Assembly: GCA_949738935.1 (NCBI GenBank) | Contig: CATJCJ010000305.1 | Location: forward strand, 1-42,702 | From: an uncultured Eubacteriales bacterium | Lineage (GTDB): Bacteria; Bacillota; Clostridia; Lachnospirales; CAG-274 | DNA: 42,702 bases | Reading direction: 5' to 3' | Part shown: in pieces, positions 1 through 10,177 of the stretch | How positions within the stretch are numbered: the stretch's first letter is position 1 | Layout: each line of letters opens with the position of its first letter | Program-made: the position numbers and the translations under genes | The notes under the pieces: model-generated | Told to the model about the DNA's origin: nothing | Seen by the model: only the letters and a program-made list of their open reading frames with translations | Databases searched by the model: none

Positions 1-57
1 GGTTAGCGCACCTGCTTTGGGAGCAGGGGGTCGTGGGTTCGAATCCCGCTACCCCGA
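1..57 (+). tRNA. tRNA-Pro(UGG), 5'-truncated by window edge
   Basis: Identical to the 3' part of the complete copy at 86-160: anticodon loop TTTGGGA, GTTCGAATC T-loop, acceptor TACCCCGA. Confidence 0.93.
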
Positions 58-85
58 CAAAGAAGGAGTTCAATTGAAAAGTTTT

Positions 86-160
86 CGGGGTGTAGCGCAG
101 TCCGGTTAGCGCACCTGCTTTGGGAGCAGGGGGTCGTGGGTTCGAATCCCGCTACCCCGA
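86..160 (+). tRNA. tRNA-Pro(UGG)
   Basis: Cloverleaf: acceptor CGGGGTG/TACCCCG, anticodon stem CCTGC..GCAGG with loop TTTGGGA (anticodon TGG), T arm GTGGGTTCGAATCCCGC. Confidence 0.95.
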
Positions 161-162
161 CG

Positions 163-208
163 AAAAAGAGGCAATTACATGATTTATGTAGTTGCCTCTT
201 TTTTTTTA
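163..208 (+). terminator. Rho-independent terminator after tRNA-Pro
   Basis: AAAAAGAGGCAATTACAT-gattt-ATGTAGTTGCCTCTTTTTTTTT stem-loop with U tract; may also serve the convergent gene at 206-910. Confidence 0.85.
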
Positions 209-910
209 CATTTTCAGGTAATATTCTTTGGTTAGTTCAACGTATTCCTTACTGTATTGATGGCGGGTTAGTTCTATTAATAGTTCTTTTGTCTGGTATT
301 CCTGCTTTTTGAATATAAAAGTTATCAAGGTTCTTTTGGGGGGTAATCCGGGTTTGGTGATAACATTCAGTTGTCTGCATGGATATAAAGAGTGATTGAA
401 GGCAACTTCTTTTACATTGTCCGAAACATCTGTAGGCACGACGACAGTAAATTCTCCATCTTCTGAAAGAAGTTGTGATACTCCACTAAACAAATCTTCA
501 TAAGTTAATTCATTATTGTGCCGGGCAGCATTTCTTTGCTGGTCAGGACATTTTAAAGAGTCTACGAAATATGGAGGATTAGAGACTATGACATCAAAAC
601 GTGCAGTAGAAGTATATTGTTTAAAATCGACCTGTAATACTTCTACTCTATCTTGCCAAGGAGAGTGTGCAACATTCTCTTTGGCTTGTTTAGCGGCGGC
701 ACAATCTATTTCGAGAGCAACAATAAAAGCTTTGCTACGTTGGGCAAGCATTAAAGCTACTAATCCGGTTCCTGTTCCGATGTCGAGTATTCTTTGGGCG
801 TTCTTAACACTGGACCAGGCACCAAGCAGTACTCCGTCTGTTCCTACTTTCATAGCACATTTGTCGTGCCATACAGTGAACTGTTTGAATTGAAAATATG
901 GATTTGGCAT
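206..910 (-). CDS. trmN6: tRNA1(Val) (adenine(37)-N6)-methyltransferase-like SAM methyltransferase
   Basis: 234 aa with SAM motif LDIGTGTGLVALMLAQR and N6-adenine motif SNPPYF; TrmN6/YfiC architecture. Confidence 0.88.
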   Translation of the reverse strand: MPNPYFQFKQFTVWHDKCAMKVGTDGVLLGAWSSVKNAQRILDIGTGTGLVALMLAQRSKAFIVALEIDCAAAKQAKENVAHSPWQDRVEVLQVDFKQYTSTARFDVIVSNPPYFVDSLKCPDQQRNAARHNNELTYEDLFSGVSQLLSEDGEFTVVVPTDVSDNVKEVAFNHSLYPCRQLNVITKPGLPPKRTLITFIFKKQEYQTKELLIELTRHQYSKEYVELTKEYYLKM

Positions 911-1040
911 TTTGCTAATATCTTATGGAATTTGCCAAAAATAAATAATTATTATGAGATAACGTTCGGTAAACGGTATAATTTGGCATTGTTTTTGTGT
1001 TTTTATCGTACGTGGGCTTTATTATTAATGAATAATCGAT

Positions 1041-1048
1041 TAACTTTG
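1041..1048 (+). promoter_or_regulatory. Bacteroides -7 element TAACTTTG upstream of lon
   Basis: Matches TAnnTTTG about 46 nt before the lon start. Confidence 0.5.
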
Positions 1049-1093
1049 CAAACAATTTATGCCCATATAATGACATAAACTAATTTAAACGAA

Positions 1094-3562
1094 ATGATGA
1101 GAGAAAAATACTTTATGGAAGATTCAGATGATAATGCATTCTCACTGATCGCCGATTTTGAAGGAAATGAAGAGCAAATGTTCGATGTGAAAATCAAATC
1201 AGGTGATACTCTTCCGGTACTTCCCCTTCGTAATATGGTGTTGTTTCCGGGGGTATTTATGCCGGTTTCAGTGGGTAGGAAGTCATCCTTGAGATTAATA
1301 CGTGAGGCTGAAAAGAAAAATATGAATATAGCGGTTGTCTGCCAGAAAGTAGCTCAGACAGATGAACCTCAATTTGAAGATCTGCACACAATTGGAACCA
1401 TAGGGAAAATTGTGCGTATTTTGGAAATGCCGGATCAAACGACAACTGTTATTTTACAGGGATTGAAGCGTTTGGAATTGACGGGTATTACAGAAACCCA
1501 TCCCTATCTGAAGGGCAGCATCGAAGTAAAAGATGAAATAATGCCTGACAAAAATGATAAGGAATTTCAGGCTCTGGTTGAAACTTGTAAAGACCTGACA
1601 ATACGCTATATTAAATCTTCGGATTCTTTGCATCAGGATTCTGCATTTGCTATCAAAAACATTAATAATCATATGTTTTTGGTAGATTTTATCTGCACTA
1701 ATTTACCTTTAAAAAAGGACGAGAAGATAGAATTGCTGCGTTACGATTCATTGAGAGAGCGTACGTATCGCCTGTTGGAGATATTGAACCGGGAAGTTCA
1801 GCTTGCTGAAATTAAAGCGTCTATTCAAATGCGTGCCCGTGAAGATATAGACCAGCAGCAGCGTGAATATTTTTTGCAGCAGCAAATTAAAACAATTCAG
1901 GATGAGTTGGGTGGCAGTGGACAGGAGCAGGAAATAGAAGAAATGCGCAATAAGGCGTATAAAATGAAATGGAGCGAAGAAGTACGAACTCTTTTCTTGA
2001 AAGAGTTGGCCAAACTGGAGCGTACTCATCCGCAATCTCCTGATTTTAGTGTACAACTGAACTATCTGCAAACGATGCTTAGTTTGCCATGGAACGTATA
2101 TACAACGGACAATTTGAATCTGAAGAATGCAGAGAAAACACTGAATAAAGATCATTATGGTCTGGAAAAGGTGAAAGAACGTATTCTTGAACATTTGGCT
2201 GTTCTGAAACTGAAAGGTGATATGAAATCACCGATTATCTGTCTGTATGGACCTCCGGGAGTTGGTAAGACTTCTTTGGGAAAATCTATTGCTGCTGCTC
2301 TGAAGCGGAAGTATATTCGTATGTCCTTGGGAGGTGTACATGATGAAGCCGAGATTCGCGGACATCGTAAAACCTATATCGGTGCTATGCCGGGACGAAT
2401 TATAAAGAGTTTGATAAAGGCAGGTTCTTCCAATCCGGTATTTATTCTGGATGAGATTGATAAAGTAAGCGCAGATCGTCAGGGAGACCCTTCATCTGCT
2501 TTACTGGAAGTACTTGATCCGGAACAGAATACAACGTTTCATGACAACTTCCTCGATGTGGATTATGACTTGTCTAAAGTGATGTTTATTGCTACTGCTA
2601 ATAATCTGAACACGATACCTGGACCATTGCTTGACCGTATGGAACTGATTGAGGTTAGTGGCTACATCACGGAAGAAAAGGTTGAGATTGCCCGTAAGCA
2701 TCTGGTTCCAAAAGAGTTGGAAGCAAATGGAATGAAAAAGACTGATATTAAGATTCCAAAAGATACATTGGAGGCTATTATAGAGTCTTATACTCGTGAA
2801 AGTGGTGTACGTGAACTGGAAAAGAAGATCGGTAAGATACTCCGTAAATCTGCCCGTCAGTATGCTACCGATGGTTATTTCTTAAAGACAGAGATTAAGC
2901 CTGCCGATTTATATGATTTTCTGGGGGCACCTGAATATACTCGTGACAAATATCAGGGTAATGATTACGCAGGTGTTGTAACAGGATTGGCATGGACTGC
3001 TGTTGGAGGTGAAATTTTATTTGTTGAAACAAGTTTGAGCCGCGGTAAAGGTGGACGTTTGACTTTAACGGGTAATTTGGGGGATGTAATGAAGGAGTCT
3101 GCTATGCTGGCGCTTGAATATATCAAAGCACATGCTTCATTGCTGAATCTGGATGAAGAAATATTTGATAATTGGAATATCCATGTTCATGTTCCGGAAG
3201 GTGCGATCCCCAAAGATGGTCCATCAGCGGGTATCACTATGGCTACCTCATTGGCTTCTGCGTTGACGCAGCGTAAAGTGAGAGCAAATCTGGCCATGAC
3301 CGGTGAAATAACTCTTCGCGGTAAAGTACTTCCGGTGGGCGGTATTAAGGAAAAAATTCTTGCAGCTAAACGTGCAGGGATTAAAGAAATTATAATGAGT
3401 GCCGAGAATAAAAAGAACATAGATGAGATTCAGGAGATGTATCTTAAAGGACTGACATTCCACTATGTAACTGATGTGAAAGAAGTATTTGCCATCGCAT
3501 TGACTGATGAGAAGGTGGCTGATGCCATTGATTTATCTGTAAAGAAAGCCAGCCAGGAATGA
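1094..3562 (+). CDS. lon: ATP-dependent protease Lon (S16)
   Basis: 822 aa; N-terminal LON domain ([19 protein letters not shown]), Walker [10 protein letters not shown], catalytic [15 protein letters not shown]. Confidence 0.97.
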   Translation: MMREKYFMEDSDDNAFSLIADFEGNEEQMFDVKIKSGDTLPVLPLRNMVLFPGVFMPVSVGRKSSLRLIREAEKKNMNIAVVCQKVAQTDEPQFEDLHTIGTIGKIVRILEMPDQTTTVILQGLKRLELTGITETHPYLKGSIEVKDEIMPDKNDKEFQALVETCKDLTIRYIKSSDSLHQDSAFAIKNINNHMFLVDFICTNLPLKKDEKIELLRYDSLRERTYRLLEILNREVQLAEIKASIQMRAREDIDQQQREYFLQQQIKTIQDELGGSGQEQEIEEMRNKAYKMKWSEEVRTLFLKELAKLERTHPQSPDFSVQLNYLQTMLSLPWNVYTTDNLNLKNAEKTLNKDHYGLEKVKERILEHLAVLKLKGDMKSPIICLYGPPGVGKTSLGKSIAAALKRKYIRMSLGGVHDEAEIRGHRKTYIGAMPGRIIKSLIKAGSSNPVFILDEIDKVSADRQGDPSSALLEVLDPEQNTTFHDNFLDVDYDLSKVMFIATANNLNTIPGPLLDRMELIEVSGYITEEKVEIARKHLVPKELEANGMKKTDIKIPKDTLEAIIESYTRESGVRELEKKIGKILRKSARQYATDGYFLKTEIKPADLYDFLGAPEYTRDKYQGNDYAGVVTGLAWTAVGGEILFVETSLSRGKGGRLTLTGNLGDVMKESAMLALEYIKAHASLLNLDEEIFDNWNIHVHVPEGAIPKDGPSAGITMATSLASALTQRKVRANLAMTGEITLRGKVLPVGGIKEKILAAKRAGIKEIIMSAENKKNIDEIQEMYLKGLTFHYVTDVKEVFAIALTDEKVADAIDLSVKKASQE

Positions 3563-4689
3563 CATTTGAATTACAATATACAGACGCAAAAAGTAATGCC
3601 CGTGCGGGTCTGATTACAACAGACCACGGGCAGATACAAACTCCTATATTTATGCCGGTGGGTACACTTGGCACAGTGAAAGGTGTACACCTGACAGAAT
3701 TGAAGGAGGATATTGAGGCTCAGATCATATTGGGTAATACATATCATCTTTATTTGCGTCCGGGATTGGATGTTATAGAAAAAGCCGGTGGATTACATAA
3801 ATTCAACGGTTTTGACCGTCCGATGTTGACTGATAGCGGTGGGTTCCAGGTCTTTTCGTTGGCAGGTATCCGTAAACTGCGTGAAGAAGGTGCTGAATTT
3901 CGTTCGCATATTGATGGAAGTAAACATGTTTTTACTCCTGAGAAAGTGATGGATATTGAACGTACTATCGGTGCGGATATTATGATGGCATTTGATGAAT
4001 GTCCTCCGGGAGATTCTGACTATGCATATGCCAAAAAGTCATTAGGACTGACACACCGCTGGCTTGACAGGTGTATTCAGCGTTTTAATGAAACAGAACC
4101 TAAATATGGCTATAATCAATCTCTTTTCCCTATAGTTCAAGGGTGTGTGTACACAGACTTGCGTAAACAATCAGCAGAGTTTGTTGCCTCTAAAGGAGCG
4201 GATGGAAATGCCATTGGAGGACTTGCCGTGGGTGAGCCTGTGGATAAAATGTATGAGATGATTGAAGTTGTAAACGACATTTTGCCGAAAGACAAACCAC
4301 GTTACCTGATGGGAGTCGGTACGCCGGTGAATATTCTGGAGGGTATTGAACGTGGAGTTGACATGTTTGACTGTGTAATGCCTACTCGAAACGGTCGGAA
4401 TGGAATGTTATTTACCAAGGATGGTATTATAAACATGCGTAATAAAAAGTGGGAAATGGACTTCTCTCCTATTGAAGCTGATGGCGCTTCTTGCGTAGAT
4501 ACTTTATACAGTAAAGCTTATCTGCGTCATCTGTTTCATGCGCAAGAATTATTGGCTATGCAGATTGCTTCTATCCATAATCTGGCATTCTATCTCTGGT
4601 TAGTAGGTGAAGCACGTAAACACATTATTGCCGGGGATTTCTCTACATGGAAGCCGATGATGGTAAAAAGAGTGTCAACAAGACTATAA
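3559..4689 (+). CDS. tgt: tRNA-guanine transglycosylase
   Basis: 376 aa; TPIFMPVGTLGTVKG, LTDSGGFQVFSL, GGLAVGEP, YLMGVGTP; 4-nt ATGA overlap with lon. Confidence 0.97.
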   Translation: MTFELQYTDAKSNARAGLITTDHGQIQTPIFMPVGTLGTVKGVHLTELKEDIEAQIILGNTYHLYLRPGLDVIEKAGGLHKFNGFDRPMLTDSGGFQVFSLAGIRKLREEGAEFRSHIDGSKHVFTPEKVMDIERTIGADIMMAFDECPPGDSDYAYAKKSLGLTHRWLDRCIQRFNETEPKYGYNQSLFPIVQGCVYTDLRKQSAEFVASKGADGNAIGGLAVGEPVDKMYEMIEVVNDILPKDKPRYLMGVGTPVNILEGIERGVDMFDCVMPTRNGRNGMLFTKDGIINMRNKKWEMDFSPIEADGASCVDTLYSKAYLRHLFHAQELLAMQIASIHNLAFYLWLVGEARKHIIAGDFSTWKPMMVKRVSTRL

Positions 4690-4693
4690 TTAA

Positions 4694-5791
4694 ATGAAAA
4701 GCAATCGTTTTATCAAACTGCTGGACTGGTATATCATCAAGAAATTCTTGGGGACATACGTATTTGCTATTGCGTTGATTATCTCTATCGCTGTAGTGTT
4801 TGATTTCAATGAGAAGATGGATAAGTTTATGGAGCGTGAAGCGCCCTGGACTGCAATCGTCTTTGATTATTATATGAACTTCATTCCCTACTTTGCGAAT
4901 TTATTCAGTCCGTTGTTTGTATTTATTGCCGTAATTTTCTTCACTTCAAAACTGGCAGAGAATTCAGAGATTATTGCTATGTTCTCCACCGGAATGAGTT
5001 TTAAGCGTCTGATGCGTCCTTATATGATATCGGCAGCCGTTATTGCAGTAGCTACTTTCATGTTGGGTTCATATGTAATACCTAAAGGAAGTGTAACGCG
5101 CTTGAACTTTGAGGATAGGTATGTAAAGCCGAAAAAGAAAGGCAGTGCACGTAATGTGCAACTTGAGGTAGCTGACGGCGTAATAGCTTACATTGATAAT
5201 TATCAGGATTATAATAAGACCGGAAATCGTTTTTCACTGGATAAATTTGTTGATAAGAAACTGATTTCTCACCTGACAGCACGTCGTATTGTATATGATA
5301 CAACTACTGTAAACAAATGGACTATTCATGATTATATGATACGTGAACTGGATGGATTGAAAGAAAATATCATAAAGGGGGATAGAATGGATTCTATTAT
5401 AAATATGGATCCATCTGATTTTCTGATTATGAAGAATCAACAGGAAATGCTTACCAGCCCTCAGTTGAGTGAATACATTGATAAGCAACGGAGGCGTGGA
5501 TTTGCCAATATCAAAGAGTTTGAAATTGAATATCATAAGCGTATTGCCATGTCTTTTGCGTCGTTCATTCTAACTGTGATAGGTTTATCCCTGTCATCAA
5601 GAAAAACCAAGGGAGGAATGGGACTGCATTTGGGAATCGGGCTTGCACTAAGTTTCTCGTATATCCTTTTCCAGACAATTACTTCGACTTTTGCTGTTAA
5701 TGGAAATGTTCCTCCTGTAGTTGCGGTATGGATACCGAATGTATTGTATGCATTCATAGCATTCTACTTATATAAAAAGGCTCCTAAATAA
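4694..5791 (+). CDS. LptF/LptG family permease
   Basis: 365 aa; N-terminal LDWYIIKKFLGTYVFAIALIISIAVVFDFNEKMDKF and C-terminal TM helices typical of YjgP/YjgQ; directly follows tgt. Confidence 0.88.
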   Translation: MKSNRFIKLLDWYIIKKFLGTYVFAIALIISIAVVFDFNEKMDKFMEREAPWTAIVFDYYMNFIPYFANLFSPLFVFIAVIFFTSKLAENSEIIAMFSTGMSFKRLMRPYMISAAVIAVATFMLGSYVIPKGSVTRLNFEDRYVKPKKKGSARNVQLEVADGVIAYIDNYQDYNKTGNRFSLDKFVDKKLISHLTARRIVYDTTTVNKWTIHDYMIRELDGLKENIIKGDRMDSIINMDPSDFLIMKNQQEMLTSPQLSEYIDKQRRRGFANIKEFEIEYHKRIAMSFASFILTVIGLSLSSRKTKGGMGLHLGIGLALSFSYILFQTITSTFAVNGNVPPVVAVWIPNVLYAFIAFYLYKKAPK

Positions 5792-5848
5792 TGCTTATTT
5801 TCTGCAATGGCAGATGATTAAAAGAGTAATCTGAATCTTTAAAGAAAA

Positions 5849-5885
5849 AGTCCCGTCAACTTTTAAGTAGACGGGACTCTTTTTG
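5849..5885 (+). terminator. Rho-independent terminator
   Basis: AGTCCCGTC-aacttttaagta-GACGGGACT-CTTTTT. Confidence 0.88.
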
Positions 5886-5980
5886 TTGTATTCATTTCCT
5901 CTTTTGTCTATTCCCGAACATTTTTATTTATTCAGGAAATTCCCCTTTCTCCTTACACTTTTTATTGAAGTCAGATATAT

Positions 5981-6487
5981 TTATCCGATTTCTTTTATGT
6001 GAGCAGAAAGTTCTGCAGCAGAGATGTTTTTGGCTATAATAACACCATTTCCATCTAATAAATAGTTAGTGAAACCCCGGTTCAAACGGTATCTTTTAAA
6101 TAAACCGGAATCTTCGCCTTTAGTTTCCACGAAACAGGTGGGCGTAACTATTTGATCCTTACGAATAGTCTCTTCAAATACCGAACGGTATTCGTCAAAT
6201 GACACAGAAACCATTTCCACATTGGGGGCATCAGACCGAAGTACATTGTTCAAACTTGCGTTTTGCATCCGGGACTGTGCATCATAACTTGCCCAAAAAC
6301 TTAGCAACACATACCGACCTTTTAAGTCAGCCAATTTAAGAGGGCGTTGCTCCCCTGACGTAGATTCGATTCGAAAATCAGGGGCTACGTCACCCACACT
6401 TAAGCCTCCAGTAGGTTTGTCTTTTTCAACGAAGGCTGTCAAGGAACAAATTAGTAATACAACAAAAATCCATTTTACATGTCTCAT
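5981..6487 (-). CDS. TlpA/thioredoxin-fold protein lacking the CxxC motif
   Basis: 168 aa with N-terminal signal/anchor, VGDVAPDFRIESTSGE...GRYVLLSFWASYDAQSRMQN; WASYDAQS replaces WCxxC. Confidence 0.75.
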   Translation of the reverse strand: MRHVKWIFVVLLICSLTAFVEKDKPTGGLSVGDVAPDFRIESTSGEQRPLKLADLKGRYVLLSFWASYDAQSRMQNASLNNVLRSDAPNVEMVSVSFDEYRSVFEETIRKDQIVTPTCFVETKGEDSGLFKRYRLNRGFTNYLLDGNGVIIAKNISAAELSAHIKEIG

Positions 6488-6619
6488 GTAATTCGGTTTT
6501 GGTTAATACTATTCGGGACTGTCCTTAAACAGTGGCTTCTCCCCGAAACATCGTCTTTTCAGGCATCAAACGGAGAGGAATCCGTTGATTGTCAATGCCT
6601 TTAATTCAGAAACCGGGCG

Positions 6620-6627
6620 CAAAGGTA
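6620..6627 (-). promoter_or_regulatory. -7 element TACCTTTG (minus strand) for the TlpA-like gene
   Basis: Reverse complement of caaaggta; predicts a ~125-nt leader before the ATG at 6487. Confidence 0.5.
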
Positions 6628-6753
6628 AGTATTTATTAAATTAACTTCCAAATAAACAAGCAAATTTCTTACTTTTTGACCATAATTTTTTATGTTCTTT
6701 AGCATAGGTACCGACTTTTTTCTCTATTTTTGCAGGATTAAAAGATTTTTTTT

Positions 6754-7977
6754 ATGCAACTCTCAAATACTGAACTCATTCTCATCCGAATAACAGGTGA
6801 AGACCGTCCTGGATTGACGGCTTCTGTGACAGAAATATTAGCAAAATATGATGCTACAATTCTGGATATCGGCCAGGCGGATATTCATAATACGCTTTCA
6901 TTAGGTATCCTTTGTATGACAGAGGAACAGAATTCTGGGTTTATTATGAAAGAGTTATTATTTAAAGCTTCGTCTTTAGGGGTAACAATTCGTTTTTATC
7001 CAATATCTACGGAGGAATATGAAAGTTGGGTAAAGATGCAGGGAAAGAACCGTTATATCCTTACGCTGTTAGGGCGTAAACTTTCTGCTCGTCAGATTGC
7101 TGCAACTACTCGTATTCTTGCTGAACAAGGGATGAATATTGATGCTATCAAACGTCTTACAGGGCGTATTCCCCTGAATGAGTGTGAAGTACGTACACGG
7201 GCTTGTATTGAGTTCTCTGTTCGTGGTACCCCAAAGGATCGTATTGTTATGCAGGAACAGTTAATGAAACTGGCCAGTGAACTCGAAATGGATTTCTCTT
7301 TCCAGCTTGACAATATGTATCGACGGATGCGCCGTCTGATATGTTTTGATATGGATTCTACTTTGATAGAGACCGAGGTTATTGATGAACTGGCAATACG
7401 TGCTGGTGTGGGAGACCAAGTGAAACAGATTACTGAGCGTGCTATGCGTGGTGAAATTGATTTTGTAGAAAGTTTCCGTGAACGTGTAGCGTTACTTAAA
7501 GGGCTGGATGAATCGGTGATGCAGGAAATAGCGGAGAACTTGCCTATTACGGAAGGAGTAGATCGGTTGATGTATGCTCTGAAGAAATATGGTTATAAAA
7601 TTGCTATTCTAAGCGGAGGTTTTACTTATTTTGGAAAATATCTACAGCAAAAATATGGCATTGACTATGTGTATGCCAATGAACTTGAGATTGTGGATGG
7701 TAAGTTGACCGGGCGTTATTTGGGTGATGTGGTTGATGGGAAACGAAAAGCTGAACTCCTCCGTCTGATTGCACAAGTTGAAAAAGTAGATATTGCCCAA
7801 ACAATTGCAGTAGGTGATGGAGCCAATGATCTTCCGATGTTAGGTATTGCCGGATTAGGTATTGCATTTCATGCTAAACCTAAGGTAGTAGCCAATGCTA
7901 AGCAGTCTATTAATACAATTGGCCTGGATGGGGTACTTTATTTTCTTGGTTTCAAAGATTCATATTTGAACATGTAA
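6754..7977 (+). CDS. serB: Phosphoserine phosphatase with N-terminal ACT domains
   Basis: 407 aa; ACT-like ITGEDRPGLTASVTEILAKY; HAD motifs FDMDSTLIETEVIDELA, LSGGFTYF, VGDGANDLPML. Confidence 0.95.
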   Translation: MQLSNTELILIRITGEDRPGLTASVTEILAKYDATILDIGQADIHNTLSLGILCMTEEQNSGFIMKELLFKASSLGVTIRFYPISTEEYESWVKMQGKNRYILTLLGRKLSARQIAATTRILAEQGMNIDAIKRLTGRIPLNECEVRTRACIEFSVRGTPKDRIVMQEQLMKLASELEMDFSFQLDNMYRRMRRLICFDMDSTLIETEVIDELAIRAGVGDQVKQITERAMRGEIDFVESFRERVALLKGLDESVMQEIAENLPITEGVDRLMYALKKYGYKIAILSGGFTYFGKYLQQKYGIDYVYANELEIVDGKLTGRYLGDVVDGKRKAELLRLIAQVEKVDIAQTIAVGDGANDLPMLGIAGLGIAFHAKPKVVANAKQSINTIGLDGVLYFLGFKDSYLNM

Positions 7978-8028
7978 ATCTGCCTGTGATTAATTGGTGA
8001 TATTATTAATTTGTATAATAAGCATAAA

Positions 8029-9270
8029 ATGAAGTTTTCTGAACTAAAACTAAACGATCGTGTACTTGAAGCACTCGACGCAATGCGGTTTGATGAGTGC
8101 ACACCGATACAAGAACAGGCAATCCCTGTTATTCTTGAGGGAAGAGATTTAATTGCGGTCGCTCAGACAGGTACGGGTAAGACGGCTGCCTTCTTACTTC
8201 CTGTATTAAATAAGCTATCTGAGGGAGAGCATCCGGAGGACGCTATTAACTGCGTTGTCATGTCCCCTACCCGGGAACTGGCACAACAGATAGATCAGCA
8301 AATGGAAGGATTCTCCTATTTTATGCCAGTGTCCAGTGTTGCTGTATATGGTGGAAACGATGGAGTGCTTTTTGAACAACAGAAGAAAGGGTTGACTCTT
8401 GGGGCAGATGTGGTAATTGCTACTCCGGGCCGCTTGATTGCTCATCTGAGTTTAGGATATGTGGATTTATCAAAGGTATCCTATTTCATACTGGATGAAG
8501 CTGACCGTATGCTCGATATGGGCTTTTATGAGGATATTATGCAAATTGTAAAGTATCTGCCTAAAGAGCGTCAGACAATTATGTTTTCGGCAACAATGCC
8601 TGCCAAAATTCAACAACTGGCCAAAACAATTCTGAATAATCCTGCAGAAGTGAAATTGGCTGTATCCAAACCAGCCGAAAAGATTGTTCAGGCAGCATAT
8701 GTATGTTATGAAAACCAAAAATTAGGTATTGTCCGTAGTCTTTTCGAAGAAGAAGTGCCCGAGCGTGTTATTATCTTTGCATCCTCTAAAATTAAAGTGA
8801 AAGAAGTTGCGAAAGCTCTGAAGATGATGAAGTTGAATGTTGGAGAAATGCATTCGGATCTGGAACAGGCACAGCGGGAATTCATTATGCATGAGTTTAA
8901 GTCTGGTAGAATCAATATTCTTGTAGCGACTGATATTGTGTCGAGAGGAATTGATATCGATGATATTCGTTTAGTGATCAATTTTGACGTTCCTCATGAT
9001 AGTGAAGATTATGTGCACCGTATCGGGCGTACTGCACGTGCTAATAATGATGGCGTAGCTCTTACATTCGTAAATGAAAAAGAACAGACCAACTTTAAGA
9101 ATATAGAAAATTTCCTGGAGAAGGATATTTATAAAATACCTGTACCTGCAGAATTAGGTGAAGCCCCGGCTTATAATCCACGAAGCAATGGTAGTGGTGG
9201 TAGATCCCGAAACTTTCGTAAGGGAGGTGGACGGAAATCCGGAGATCGTTCAAGAGGGAGAAAACAATAA
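8029..9270 (+). CDS. DEAD-box RNA helicase
   Basis: AQTGTGKTAAFLLPVL, PTRELAQQI, LDEADRML, FSATMP, HRIGRTARA; basic Gly-rich C-terminus. Start moved from the tracked TTG (8011) to ATG 8029 (MKFSELKLNDRV). Confidence 0.93.
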   Translation: MKFSELKLNDRVLEALDAMRFDECTPIQEQAIPVILEGRDLIAVAQTGTGKTAAFLLPVLNKLSEGEHPEDAINCVVMSPTRELAQQIDQQMEGFSYFMPVSSVAVYGGNDGVLFEQQKKGLTLGADVVIATPGRLIAHLSLGYVDLSKVSYFILDEADRMLDMGFYEDIMQIVKYLPKERQTIMFSATMPAKIQQLAKTILNNPAEVKLAVSKPAEKIVQAAYVCYENQKLGIVRSLFEEEVPERVIIFASSKIKVKEVAKALKMMKLNVGEMHSDLEQAQREFIMHEFKSGRINILVATDIVSRGIDIDDIRLVINFDVPHDSEDYVHRIGRTARANNDGVALTFVNEKEQTNFKNIENFLEKDIYKIPVPAELGEAPAYNPRSNGSGGRSRNFRKGGGRKSGDRSRGRKQ

Positions 9271-9283
9271 ATGTATAAAAGAG

Positions 9284-9330
9284 AATGGAGAATATCAATG
9301 CTGTAAATTATTGATATTCTCCATTTCTTC
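9284..9330. terminator. Bidirectional terminator between convergent genes
   Basis: AATGGAGAATATCAAT...ATTGATATTCTCCATT 16-bp perfect stem. Confidence 0.8.
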
Positions 9331-9343
9331 TTTCTTCTATTGA

Positions 9344-10141
9344 TTATTTGTTCGCAGAAATAATGAGCTTTTTATCAAAAGAAATTAATAAATTCACAAT
9401 ATTACATACAGCACTTTCCGGAATACAGACCATAGCCTGATAATGAAATCCTTTATGATCAATACCTTTAAAATCCATATCGGATAATATTGATTGTTGC
9501 AGGAAATCTGTGGAGATTACTTTCTCGAACATTTGCTTTGTTATATCACTGGCATACAAACATTTCTTCCCCTCATATAGACATATATGCATAATATTGT
9601 CATAATATATATTGTCCATGCTGATACCATCTTCTGAATAGGTGGTTTTTACTACTCTGATTTTAGAGGGATTGATATATACATATGCTCTATAACGAAT
9701 TCCATCAAATGTTACTACACTGTCTTTTTTAGTGACTTCTGTATAAGTTGGAATAACCTCAACCGGCTTTCCGGAGAAGGCTAATGAATCATTGGGATCT
9801 TCTGATTTGTGGAGTTTTACAATATTATCTGCTAAGGAATGGAACGAAAAGGTATACTCTGTTTGCTTATCAATCTGATAACGTGTCTGTTCATTTCCAT
9901 AGGTATAAAGAGTGTCCTTTATTACTTTAAAGTATATGGGGGCGCTCTGTGAATCTGCATAATAAATAGTATCACCTTTGATTCGCATTAAAGGAATATC
10001 ACTTTCGTCATCAAGCCAGATTCCTTGTAATAGTTGTTTGGCTTTGATGTCTTCATTTTGTTCCGAAGAGTTTTGTCTTTGGGTGTTATTACACGCCATA
10101 AGCAAGACCGTCAACAACGATATCGCTATGTATTTAATCAT
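9344..10141 (-). CDS. Lipoprotein (possibly DUF4738-type)
   Basis: 265 aa, lipobox LLTVLLMAC; family assignment is from memory. Confidence 0.6.
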   Translation of the reverse strand: MIKYIAISLLTVLLMACNNTQRQNSSEQNEDIKAKQLLQGIWLDDESDIPLMRIKGDTIYYADSQSAPIYFKVIKDTLYTYGNEQTRYQIDKQTEYTFSFHSLADNIVKLHKSEDPNDSLAFSGKPVEVIPTYTEVTKKDSVVTFDGIRYRAYVYINPSKIRVVKTTYSEDGISMDNIYYDNIMHICLYEGKKCLYASDITKQMFEKVISTDFLQQSILSDMDFKGIDHKGFHYQAMVCIPESAVCNIVNLLISFDKKLIISANK

Positions 10142-10177
10142 TTATTTAGTTTTGTGCAAAAATACACAATTATCTTC

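Noticed and set aside
1-210. Tandem tRNA-Pro as an integrated-element attachment site
   Set aside because: Followed directly by housekeeping genes; no integrase, and the two copies look like ordinary gene duplication.
516-1078. Plus-strand ORFs 516-893 and 794-1078
   Set aside because: Antisense to a well-supported methyltransferase gene or running through the promoter region; no recognisable motifs.
1257-3674. Minus-strand ORFs opposite lon/tgt (1257-1445, 1454-1672, 1748-2194, 2501-2701, 3187-3420, 3248-3463, 3444-3674)
   Set aside because: Shadow ORFs in strong coding sequence, with low-complexity or Phe/Leu/His-rich translations.
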